Source: Terriglobia bacterium (GTDB lineage Bacteria > Acidobacteriota > Vicinamibacteria > Vicinamibacterales > CAVVIG01). Taken from it: a stretch of DNA of 64,000 bases. Each line of letters starts with the position of its first letter. Within the stretch, counting starts at the first letter, position 1. The stretch is from the NCBI GenBank assembly GCA_020073005.1, contig JAIQFX010000003.1, forward strand, positions 1 through 64,000. The letters run 5' to 3'. Positions 11,349 through 17,822 of the stretch are shown here, piece after piece. Made by a program: the position numbers and the translations under genes. Below the pieces are notes generated by a model. The model worked only from the letters and a program-made list of their open reading frames with translations, had not been told where the DNA came from and ran no database searches.

Positions 11349-13178
11349 ATGAAACGCGTATTCCTCGCCACCACTGTTTTGTTCGCGCTCGCGGCCCTGG
11401 GCACCCTGGCGCAGACCCGGCCGCCGACCCGGACGAAGCGGATGCCGGTGCCCACCCGCGTCGCCGCCAACAAGCCCTTCACCGTCGTCGAAGCGACGAT
11501 TCCCGAGATGCAGGCGGCGATGGCGCAGCACCGCGTCACGTCGCGCCAGATCGTGCAGCAGTACCTGATTCGCATCGCGACGTACGAGAACAAGCTGCAC
11601 GCGGCGATTACGGTCAATCCGAAGGCGCTCGAGCTGGCCGACGAGCGGGATCGCGAGCGGGCGCAGGGCAGGATGCGCGGCCCGCTGCACGGGATCCCGA
11701 TCGCGCTGAAGGACAACGTCCAGACGACGTTCATGCGGACGACGGGCGGCGCGCTCGCGTTCGAGAATCTCGTCCCGCCGTACGACGCGACGCTGACGAA
11801 GAACCTGATCGACTCGGGCGCGATCATCATCGCGAAGACGGGGATGAGCGAGCTGGCGAACTGGGTCGCCGGCGCGCCGACGCCGATGCCGGCGGACTAC
11901 AACGCGGTCGGCGGCCAGGGCTACAACCCGTACGATCCGAGAAAAGATCCGCGAGAGGCGACCTTCGACGGCCGGCCCGCGCTGCAGACCGGCGGATCGA
12001 GCTCGGGCATCGGCACCGCGGCGAATTTCTGGGCGGGCAACGTCGGCAGCGAGACGTCCGGATCGATCCTCAGTCCGTCGAACCAGAGCATGCTCGCCGC
12101 CATCAAGCCGACGGTGGGCCGCATCAGCCGCTACGGCGTGATTCCGATCACGGCCGATCAGGACACGGCCGGGCCGATGGCAAAGACCGTGGCGGACGTC
12201 GCGATCATGTTCGGCGCGATGGAAAGCCCGTCGCCCGATCCGAACGACGCGGCGACGCGGCTGTGCACGCCGGCGCCAGGACGCGACTACACGAAGTTCC
12301 TCAACAAGGATGGATTGAAGGGCGCGCGCATCGGCATCCCGCGCGCGTCGTTCTACGACGCCTTCACGCCGCCGGGTCCGCCGCCGGAGCCTCCGCCTGA
12401 TGCGGCGGGTCGCGGGCGTGGCGGTCGAGGTGGGCGCGGTGGCGGCGCCCCTGGAGGCAACGGTCGCGGCGGGCTGAACGCCGAGCAGCGGAAAGCGATG
12501 GACGATGCCATCGCCGTGCTGAAGGCGCAGGGCGCGATCATCGTCGATCCGGCGAACATCCCGAGCATCGTCGATCCGGATCCGAAGAACAATTTCCTGC
12601 GCTGGGGCCAGTGCTCGGGCGTCAACAACGCGAAGGGCAAGGACGAGGACTGCTCGGTCGTCTTGAAGTACGGCATGAAACGCGACTTCAACAAGTGGCT
12701 CGCGATGCTCGGACCGCTGGCGCCGGTGAAGTCGCTGACCGAACTGCGCGAGTGGAACAAGACGCACGAGAAGGCGGGATCGATCAAGTACGGGCAGTCG
12801 CAGCTCGACATCTCGGATGAAATGGACGTCGAGAAGGATCGCGCGCGCTACGAAGCGGACCGCGCGAAGGACATCAAGCTCGGCGGCACGCACGGCCTCG
12901 ACGAAATCATGAAGGCCGAGCGGCTCGACGCGATTCTGTTTCCCGGTCCGAGCGGCGCGGCGATCGCGGCCAAGCCCGGCTATCCGACGGTCATCGTCCC
13001 GTTCGCGATGGTGCCGAACAATCCGACGCCGCCGTTTCCCGACGGCTTCAACGCGAAGCCGGCGCCGTTCGGCGTCAGCTTCACCGGGATGGCGTGCAGC
13101 GAGCCAAAATTGATCGAGCTTGCGTACGCGTTCGAGCAGGCGACGAAGAAGCGCGTTCCGCCGCCGAACTTGCCGTGA
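11349..13178 (+). CDS. Exported amidase (amidase-signature family)
   Basis: A 609-residue hydrolase of the amidase-signature family, which cleaves C-N bonds with a Ser-cisSer-Lys triad. Signal peptide 1-21 (ends TLAQ). Catalytic Lys121 lies in ALKDNVQTT; the glycine/serine signature GGSSSGIG (215-222) supplies the cis-Ser, and GSETSGSI (233-240) supplies the nucleophile, probably Ser239. Residues about 342-376 are an inserted low-complexity linker of Pro followed by GRGG repeats, which the core fold does not need. The family includes peptide amidases and GatA; export and the linker argue against a tRNA amidotransferase subunit. Transcribed from a TATAAT box only 6 nt upstream, so probably leaderless. 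A TAG-headed repeat starts right after the stop codon. Confidence 0.92.
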   Translation: MKRVFLATTVLFALAALGTLAQTRPPTRTKRMPVPTRVAANKPFTVVEATIPEMQAAMAQHRVTSRQIVQQYLIRIATYENKLHAAITVNPKALELADERDRERAQGRMRGPLHGIPIALKDNVQTTFMRTTGGALAFENLVPPYDATLTKNLIDSGAIIIAKTGMSELANWVAGAPTPMPADYNAVGGQGYNPYDPRKDPREATFDGRPALQTGGSSSGIGTAANFWAGNVGSETSGSILSPSNQSMLAAIKPTVGRISRYGVIPITADQDTAGPMAKTVADVAIMFGAMESPSPDPNDAATRLCTPAPGRDYTKFLNKDGLKGARIGIPRASFYDAFTPPGPPPEPPPDAAGRGRGGRGGRGGGAPGGNGRGGLNAEQRKAMDDAIAVLKAQGAIIVDPANIPSIVDPDPKNNFLRWGQCSGVNNAKGKDEDCSVVLKYGMKRDFNKWLAMLGPLAPVKSLTELREWNKTHEKAGSIKYGQSQLDISDEMDVEKDRARYEADRAKDIKLGGTHGLDEIMKAERLDAILFPGPSGAAIAAKPGYPTVIVPFAMVPNNPTPPFPDGFNAKPAPFGVSFTGMACSEPKLIELAYAFEQATKKRVPPPNLP

Positions 13179-13179
13179 C

Positions 13180-13202
13180 GCTCGCCTGAAAGGCTCGCGC
13201 TA
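13180..13202 (-). repeat. TAG-headed palindromic element, copy b
   Basis: Minus-strand copy, TAGCGCGAGCCTTTCAGGCG then AGC, immediately after the amidase stop codon. Identical to copies c and f. Confidence 0.85.
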
Positions 13203-13253
13203 CAACTCAGCCGGGTCCGAACCGCCTACGCCAAGGCGTCGGCGGGCAAGCAG

Positions 13254-13352
13254 TCACTTCTGTCTGGCCAGCCACTCGTTCTGCTTGCGCTCGACCAGGA
13301 TGTCGTGCGCGAGCGACTGATCGACGAGCGGCTTGAAGCCCGGCGCGCTCAT
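13254..13352 (-). pseudogene. 32-residue ORF, possible gene remnant
   Basis: Between the amidase and the Uma2 gene a short minus-strand frame opens with ATG at 13352 and ends with TGA. It encodes MSAPGFKPLVDQSLAHDILV followed by ERKQNEWLARQK. The composition is protein-like rather than Arg/Ala-rich shadow sequence, and it looks like the C-terminal tail of a larger lost gene. I cannot name the family. The rest of 13179-13457 holds copy b of the TAG-headed element and nothing else I can support. Confidence 0.3.
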
Positions 13353-13447
13353 GCCAGCGCATGCGGATTCGGACCTCCCTTGTCCGAATATAGCGTCTGC
13401 GCGCCGCTGCGCCTTTCACGACATTTCCGCGCTGGACTTGTTCTTTC

Positions 13448-13474
13448 GCCTCCGACGATGACATCGTCGGAGGC
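13448..13474 (+). promoter_or_regulatory. Hairpin enclosing the Uma2 start codon
   Basis: GCCTCCGACGAT (13448-13459) and ATCGTCGGAGGC (13463-13474) form a perfect 12-bp stem with a 3-nt loop. The ATG at 13458 is inside the stem, so an mRNA that includes it could hide its own start. Whether this is regulatory or a chance palindrome is unknown. Confidence 0.45.
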
Positions 13475-14036
13475 TGTGTCGAAGGATCCGACGCGGATGA
13501 CGGTCGACGAGTACCTCACTCGCACGCCGGGCACGGCGCGGCCGGCGGAGCTCATCTACGGCGAGCTCCGCGTCGCCGAGTCGCCGTCGGCCCGGCATCA
13601 GGCGGCGGTGGCGGATCTGTTTCGCGCGCTGGATCATCACGCCCGCGAGCGCGGGCTCGGCGAGGTCCGCGCCGCGCCGATCGACGTCGTTCTCGACGGA
13701 GATCACGCGCTCGTGCTCCAGCCGGATCTCGTCTTCATTTCGAACGCGCGCGCGTCGATTCTGCAGGAGCGCGTCAATGGCGCGCCGGACCTGATGGTCG
13801 ACGTCCTGTCGCCCGAGCCACGGATCGGACGCACCGAGGAGCGCGTGCAATGGTGCGCCGAAAGCGGCGTGCGCGAATGCTGGTTCGTGCACCAGGACCT
13901 GCGATCGATCGCCATCTTCCGGTTCGCGTACCGGCGGATCGCCGCGCGCGTCGTGCACGGCCGGCAGGATCCGATCGCATCGGCCGTCCTGCCGGACCTG
14001 GGTGCCTGTCTCGACGATATTCTGCTGGCCGAGTGA
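13458..14036 (+). CDS. Uma2-family (PD-(D/E)XK-like) protein
   Basis: A 192-residue protein of the Uma2/DUF820 family, which has a restriction-endonuclease-like fold and is abundant in cyanobacteria and Acidobacteriota; its role is unproven. It begins TRMTVDEYLTRTPGTARPAELIYGELRVAESPSARHQ, with the conserved HQ. The acidic nuclease-type residues are in LVLQPDLVFIS (about residue 90) and DLMVDVLSPEP (about 113); the EXK-like part is weak (RTEERVQWCAESGVRECW instead of the usual K-x5-Y). ATG 13458 is preferred over the earlier in-frame start at 13305 because the intervening sequence is not conserved-looking. The gene is followed by a TAG-headed element. Confidence 0.88.
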   Translation: MTSSEAVSKDPTRMTVDEYLTRTPGTARPAELIYGELRVAESPSARHQAAVADLFRALDHHARERGLGEVRAAPIDVVLDGDHALVLQPDLVFISNARASILQERVNGAPDLMVDVLSPEPRIGRTEERVQWCAESGVRECWFVHQDLRSIAIFRFAYRRIAARVVHGRQDPIASAVLPDLGACLDDILLAE

Positions 14037-14049
14037 CACCCAGGACATC

Positions 14050-14072
14050 GCTCGCCTGAAAGGCTCGCGCTA
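14050..14072 (-). repeat. TAG-headed palindromic element, copy c
   Basis: Identical to copies b and f; sits between the converging Uma2 and WYL-regulator genes. Confidence 0.85.
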
Positions 14073-14087
14073 CATTCCGGACCGCGA

Positions 14088-14792
14088 TCAGCTGTCCAGC
14101 AGGCGTACGGCGTCGGGACCGTACTTCGTTAGCAGATCCTTCAGCGTCTTTCCCGCTTCATCCTCGAACGTCGTGTCGAGCATCGACGAACGGCTGACGC
14201 GATCGAGCCGGAAGTTGCGGAAATCGTTGCGCAGCTCGCACCACGCGGCGAGCGTCCACGTCCGGCCCCAGAAAAAGATCCCGAGCGGACGGACCGTCCG
14301 CTCGGTGCCGTCGCCCTTCGCGCTCGCGTACGTCAGGCGCAGTTTTCGTCGCTCGATGAGCGCTTCACGCGCGAGGCTGAGCGCATCCGCCGACTTGCCG
14401 CCGCTCAGCATCGACGGCACGAACAGGCGCGTGTCGGACAGCAGCGGCGCCAGGTTTTTCGGAATCACCGCCGCCACCTTATTGAGAATCGTCTCGCTGG
14501 CCCGCGCCAGCGCGGGATCGCCGAACTGGCGGACGATGCGCGCGCCGAGGACGAGCGCCTGGATTTCGTCGCGGTCAAACATGAGCGGCGGCAGGTCGTA
14601 GCCCGGACGGATGCGGTAGCCGACGCCGGCCTCGCCGTCGATCGGCGTGCCGGCCAGCACGAGATCGCGGATGTCGCGATACACGGTGCGTTCCGACACG
14701 CCGAGCCTGCCGGCGATGTGCGTGGCGGTCGTCGCCGTGCGGCGCCGCCGGAGCAGCTGGATGATCTGGAACAGGCGGTCGGCGCGGCGCAT
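14088..14792 (-). CDS. YafY-type HTH/WYL-domain transcriptional regulator
   Basis: A 234-residue DNA-binding regulator. Residues 1-55 are a DeoR-like winged helix (MRRADRLFQIIQLLRRRR, then LGVSERTVYRDIRDLVLAGTPI with the TVYRDI recognition helix). The effector region after residue 130 is a WYL domain (IERRKLRLTYAS, RPLGIFFWGRTWTLAAWCELR, FRNFRLDRVS), with the usual aromatic patch represented by FWGRTW. This YafY-like architecture is common next to small enzymes it controls. It sits 13 nt after the VOC gene on the same strand, so the pair is probably co-transcribed and the VOC protein is its likely target or partner. Confidence 0.92.
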   Translation of the reverse strand: MRRADRLFQIIQLLRRRRTATTATHIAGRLGVSERTVYRDIRDLVLAGTPIDGEAGVGYRIRPGYDLPPLMFDRDEIQALVLGARIVRQFGDPALARASETILNKVAAVIPKNLAPLLSDTRLFVPSMLSGGKSADALSLAREALIERRKLRLTYASAKGDGTERTVRPLGIFFWGRTWTLAAWCELRNDFRNFRLDRVSRSSMLDTTFEDEAGKTLKDLLTKYGPDAVRLLDS

Positions 14793-14805
14793 CGCCGGAA
14801 TTAAA

Positions 14806-15162
14806 TCACGCCGCCGTGGCTTCGACGAGCCCGACGACGTGGCCCTCGGGATCCTCGAACACGCCGAGTGTCACGTCCGGCATCTGCGTCCGCGGGACGA
14901 CGACCTTCCCGCCCAGCTGCTCGGCCTGCGAGAGCGACGCGGCGACGTCCTTCGTCTCGACGTAGAACGTGACCCACGGCCGCGTGCCGGGATACGCGAT
15001 GCCGATCCCGCCCGGGATGCCACGTGGCTCGCCGGTGTCGACGAGGCCGTACTGGATCGGATCGTTCTTGCCGAACGACCAGCCGAACATCCCGGCGTAG
15101 AACTGCCGCAGCCGCGCCGCATCGGTCCCGAGCACTTCGAACCACATCACTGGATGAGCCAT
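14806..15162 (-). CDS. VOC-family (glyoxalase/bleomycin-resistance fold) protein
   Basis: A 118-residue cytoplasmic protein with paired beta-alpha-beta-beta-beta modules: VMWFEVLGTDAARLRQFYAGMFGW (5-28) and RPWVTFYVETKDVAASLSQAEQLGGKVV (61-88), ending DPEGHVVGLVEA. The second-module Glu (GLVEA) is a typical metal ligand of the fold. It belongs to the type often paired with WYL/YafY regulators, possibly acting on small electrophiles; the substrate cannot be assigned. ATG 15162 is chosen because GGAGAGAG stands right before it and homologues start with this MAHPVMWFE pattern. Confidence 0.88.
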   Translation of the reverse strand: MAHPVMWFEVLGTDAARLRQFYAGMFGWSFGKNDPIQYGLVDTGEPRGIPGGIGIAYPGTRPWVTFYVETKDVAASLSQAEQLGGKVVVPRTQMPDVTLGVFEDPEGHVVGLVEATAA

Positions 15163-15251
15163 CTCTCTCTCCGTTTCCGCTGACCTCGTCAGCAGGGCAA
15201 CGGTAGCAATGCGCTCCTGACAGCGTGCTGTCAGCAGTGCCGGGCCGCGGG

Positions 15252-15257
15252 TATAAT
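15252..15257 (+). promoter_or_regulatory. -10 element TATAAT for the decarboxylase/cyclase operon
   Basis: Perfect TATAAT, 13 nt before the ATG at 15271; the leader would be only about 6-7 nt long. Confidence 0.5.
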
Positions 15258-15270
15258 CGCCGCTCTTTCC

Positions 15271-15786
15271 ATGTCTCCGGTCTCCACGGCCAGCTCGCGC
15301 GTGATCTACGACGCCCTGAAAGCGTGCGGCATCCGTCTCATGTCCGCGCTGCCGGAGACGTGGCTGGTGCATCTGATTCGCCTGGCTGAAGAGGATCCCG
15401 AGATGATCCTCGTCCGCCTTGCGAAGGAGGAAGAAGGCGTCGGCATCTCCGCCGGTGCGCATCTCGCCGGCGTGAAGTCGGCGATGCTGATGCAGAACCA
15501 CGGGCTGCTCGCGTCGATCAACGGGATCGTCTCGTGCGCGCAGCTGTACCGGATTCCGCTGCTGATGCTCGTCAGCTATCGCGGCGAGTTCGGCGAGCGC
15601 GATCCGTGGCAGACCGAAGGCGGCGGCGTGACCGAAGATATTCTGCGCGCGCTGCGGATTCCGTTCGTGATGCTCGAGCAGCCGGATCACGTCGCGCAGC
15701 GGATCGCCGATGCGCAGACGCTGGCGCTGGCGTCGAACAAGCCGGCGGCGCTACTGCTGCGACGATCACTGATGGTGGAAGAATAG
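15271..15786 (+). CDS. ThDP-dependent decarboxylase, N-terminal (PYR) subunit, sulfopyruvate/phosphonopyruvate decarboxylase type
   Basis: A 171-residue subunit with the pyrimidine-binding fold of thiamine-diphosphate enzymes. Like archaeal ComD it is a separate alpha chain. The catalytic-type Glu is in VRLAKEEEGVGISAGAHLAG (about 48-67), followed by KSAMLMQNHGLLASINGI (69-86), which matches the MQNSG...N pattern of sulfopyruvate and phosphonopyruvate decarboxylases. No signal peptide. It is first in a three-gene operon with the matching beta chain. The 2-oxo acid substrate is not known; methanogen-type coenzyme M synthesis is unlikely here. Confidence 0.88.
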   Translation: MSPVSTASSRVIYDALKACGIRLMSALPETWLVHLIRLAEEDPEMILVRLAKEEEGVGISAGAHLAGVKSAMLMQNHGLLASINGIVSCAQLYRIPLLMLVSYRGEFGERDPWQTEGGGVTEDILRALRIPFVMLEQPDHVAQRIADAQTLALASNKPAALLLRRSLMVEE

Positions 15787-15824
15787 AAAGTGAAAACTGA
15801 GAAGTGAAAAGAGAAAAGTGAAGA
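15787..15824. repeat. A-rich phrase repeat (gaaaagtgaa-type)
   Basis: Iterated gtgaaaa/ctgagaa/gtgaaaa/gagaaaa/gtgaaga fills the gap between the alpha and beta genes and provides the GTG start of the beta chain. Base composition is very unlike the flanks. Confidence 0.7.
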
Positions 15825-16378
15825 GGCTGGACGCTCTCAACGCCGTCTACCCGCGCCTGCAGGATCGCATCGTCGTCACGATCATGGGCGCCGTCGCGGC
15901 GGAGCTGCAGTCGATCGGCCACAAGCCGAACTTCTTCTACCTGCAGCACGCGATGGGGCTCGCGTCCTCGATGGGCCTCGGCATCGCGCTCTCGCGGCCG
16001 GACCGCGAAGTCATCGTCCTCGACGGCGACGGATCCGTCCTGATGAACCTCGGCGGCCTGACGACGCTCGCGCGGTACCGGCCGAAGAATCTCGTGCACG
16101 TCGTGTTCGACAACGAGAGCCTGCTGTCGGTCGGCGGCTTTCCGACGGCGACATCGACGGGCAGCGACATTGCCGGCATTGCCGCCGCCGCCGGCGTGCC
16201 GCGAACGATAACCGTTCGGACCATCGAGACTTTCACCAGGGCGCTGGACGAAGCAATCGCCGCGCGCGATCTTTCGCTGATCGTCGCCAAGGTCGAGGCC
16301 GTCGGGCCATCGGCGTTCGTGACCGATCTCGGACTGCTCGAGAATCGCTTCCAGTTTCAGAGGTATCTCGCCCCATGA
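15818..16378 (+). CDS. ThDP-dependent decarboxylase, C-terminal (PP) subunit
   Basis: A 186-residue beta chain carrying the diphosphate-binding motif GDGS (about 68-71) followed about 25 residues later by FDNES, the Mg2+/ThDP signature. It is the ComE-like partner of the preceding subunit; together they rebuild a full phosphonopyruvate-decarboxylase-type active site. HAMGLASSMGLGIALSRPDREVIVLDGDGSVLMNLGGLTTLA is split around that motif and is typical. The GTG start lies in the phrase repeat, so the first few residues (KRLDALNA) are less certain. The stop overlaps the ATG of the cyclase gene (ATGA), indicating translational coupling. Confidence 0.9.
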   Translation: MKRLDALNAVYPRLQDRIVVTIMGAVAAELQSIGHKPNFFYLQHAMGLASSMGLGIALSRPDREVIVLDGDGSVLMNLGGLTTLARYRPKNLVHVVFDNESLLSVGGFPTATSTGSDIAGIAAAAGVPRTITVRTIETFTRALDEAIAARDLSLIVAKVEAVGPSAFVTDLGLLENRFQFQRYLAP

Positions 16379-17157
16379 CAGCGATGTCCGCGACGCTCAC
16401 GCACCTCGTTGACGATCTGAACGCGGGCCGGCTCCGCATCGTCGATTTGACGCAGCCGCTCGAGCCGTCGACGCCCGTGATCGATCTGCCGCCCATCTTC
16501 GCCGCGTCGCCCGGCGTCACGATCGACGCGATCTCGCGCTACGACGACAAAGGGCCCGCGTGGTACTGGAACACGCTGCGGTTTGGCGAACATACCGGGA
16601 CGCACTTCGACGCGCCGATTCACTGGATCACCGGCAAGGATCTGCCCGACAACGCGTGCGACACGATTCCGGCGCGACGCTTCGTCGGCCCCGCGTGCGT
16701 GATAGACGTCACGCGCGACGTCGACGCGAATCCGGATTTCCTGCTGACGCTCGATCGCCTCGAGCAGTGGGAGAGGCAGCACGGACGCATTCAGCGCGGC
16801 TCATGGGTGCTGTTGCGGACGGGCTGGAGCCGGCGCACCGATCGCGCGGCCTTCCTGAATGTCGGCGCGGACGGCCCGCACAGTCCGGGTTTCGACGCGG
16901 CGGTGTCGACGCTGCTCGCGAAGGACCGCGACGTCCTCGGCGTTGGCGTGGAGACGATCGGCACGGATGCCGGTCAAGCCGGCACGTTCAACCCGCCGTT
17001 CCCGAATCACACCGTCATGCACGGCGCGGGGAAGTTCGGCCTCGCCAGCCTGTGCAATCTCGATCAGCTGCCGCCGACTGGCGCCGTGGTGATCGCCGCG
17101 CCGCTGAAGATCGTCAACGGCAGTGGCAGCCCGGTGCGGGTGATCGCGATCGTATAA
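16375..17157 (+). CDS. Cyclase/kynurenine-formamidase-like metal hydrolase
   Basis: A 260-residue cytoplasmic protein of the cyclase (KynB-like) family, Zn- or Mn-dependent hydrolases of amide or lactone-like bonds. The signature HTGTHFDAPIHW (73-84) provides the metal ligands His/Asp/His, and a second His region is near PNHTVMHGAGKFGLASLCNLDQLP. It begins by overlapping the beta decarboxylase gene by 4 nt. A metal hydrolase plus a split 2-oxo-acid decarboxylase suggests a short catabolic route that opens a ring or amide and decarboxylates a 2-oxo acid; that is inference. No kynurenine genes are nearby. Confidence 0.9.
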   Translation: MTAMSATLTHLVDDLNAGRLRIVDLTQPLEPSTPVIDLPPIFAASPGVTIDAISRYDDKGPAWYWNTLRFGEHTGTHFDAPIHWITGKDLPDNACDTIPARRFVGPACVIDVTRDVDANPDFLLTLDRLEQWERQHGRIQRGSWVLLRTGWSRRTDRAAFLNVGADGPHSPGFDAAVSTLLAKDRDVLGVGVETIGTDAGQAGTFNPPFPNHTVMHGAGKFGLASLCNLDQLPPTGAVVIAAPLKIVNGSGSPVRVIAIV

Positions 17158-17158
17158 T
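17153..17158 (+). promoter_or_regulatory. -10 element TATAAT overlapping the cyclase stop codon
   Basis: Perfect TATAAT, with the cyclase TAA inside it, 34 nt before the ATG at 17193; the probable promoter of the small outer-membrane-like gene. Confidence 0.45.
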
Positions 17159-17192
17159 CGCGGTGCCTGCCTGCCGAGCGGAGTCGAGAACC

Positions 17193-17660
17193 ATGAACGT
17201 GACGCGAGGGGCGATCCGCGCGGTCGCCGCGGTCTGCGTGCTGATTGGTGGCGCGTCCGCGGCGCGCGCGCAGGGCGTCGGCTTTCAAGCCGGCGCCGGT
17301 CTCGATCCGTCGCAGGTGTACGTCGGCACGCACGCCGACGTCCCGCTGGCGCCCAACATCTTTCTCCGGCCGAGCATCGAGGGCGCGACGGGCGGCGGCG
17401 TGTCCGAAGCGCTGATCGACGTCTCGTTCATCTACAGTTTTCAGCTCGGCACGCTTTCACCGTGGTCGATCTATCAGGGCACCGGTCCGGTCATCGTCAT
17501 CGAACGTCTCGACAATCAACTGCATCCGCACGGCGGATTCTCCGGCGTGTTCGGCGTCGAGCATCAGAGCGGGTTCTTTTTCGAGTTCAAGTTGAGCGGC
17601 GGCGGCGGACCGAATCTGCGGATGGGTGTCGGCTACACACTTCGGCACAAAACCCCATGA
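17193..17660 (+). CDS. Small exported beta-barrel-like protein
   Basis: A 155-residue protein with a signal peptide at 1-27 (MNVTRGAIRAVAAVCVLIGG...ARAQ). The mature part alternates polar and hydrophobic residues and is glycine-rich, with strands such as VGFQAGAGLD, NIFLRPSIEGATGGG, LIDVSFIYSFQLG, GFFFEFKLSGGGGPNLRMGVGYTLRHK, consistent with an eight-stranded outer-membrane barrel. The C-terminus (HKTP) lacks the usual terminal aromatic. No close family recognised. Confidence 0.75.
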   Translation: MNVTRGAIRAVAAVCVLIGGASAARAQGVGFQAGAGLDPSQVYVGTHADVPLAPNIFLRPSIEGATGGGVSEALIDVSFIYSFQLGTLSPWSIYQGTGPVIVIERLDNQLHPHGGFSGVFGVEHQSGFFFEFKLSGGGGPNLRMGVGYTLRHKTP

Positions 17661-17805
17661 ATGGAAGCAGGTTCGACAGGTTCTAAGAGGTGCTAAACGG
17701 TTCTAAGAGGTTCTAGAGGTTCCATGAGTTCGTTGTGATTGCACGTTCCTCGTCGAACCGCTCGAACCGCTGAACCCACTCGAACATTTCGCACCTCTGG
17801 AACCT
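17661..17805. repeat. Phrase palindrome: ggttctaagag arm and cgaaccgct arm
   Basis: Four to five copies of aggttctaagag-like words (17668-17722) are followed by ctcgaaccgctgaaccc-like words (17752-17803), roughly the reverse complement. It separates the barrel gene from the next permease and includes that gene's spurious upstream frame. Confidence 0.65.
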
Positions 17806-17807
17806 TC

Positions 17808-17813
17808 TATAAT
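17808..17813 (+). promoter_or_regulatory. -10 element TATAAT before the permease at 17823
   Basis: Perfect TATAAT ending 9 nt before the proposed TTG start at 17823; supports a start there rather than at 17739. Confidence 0.45.
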
Positions 17814-17822
17814 TCGATCGTC

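Noticed and set aside
15271-16378. Coenzyme M biosynthesis genes comD/comE
   Set aside because: Subunit arrangement matches, but no other coenzyme M genes are present and the organism is bacterial; only the decarboxylase type is claimed.
17739-17822. Upstream extension of the permease at 17823 to a TTG at 17739
   Set aside because: The extension is translated phrase repeat and contains the TATAAT box; homology-like sequence begins only at LFESLLADIRFALRW.
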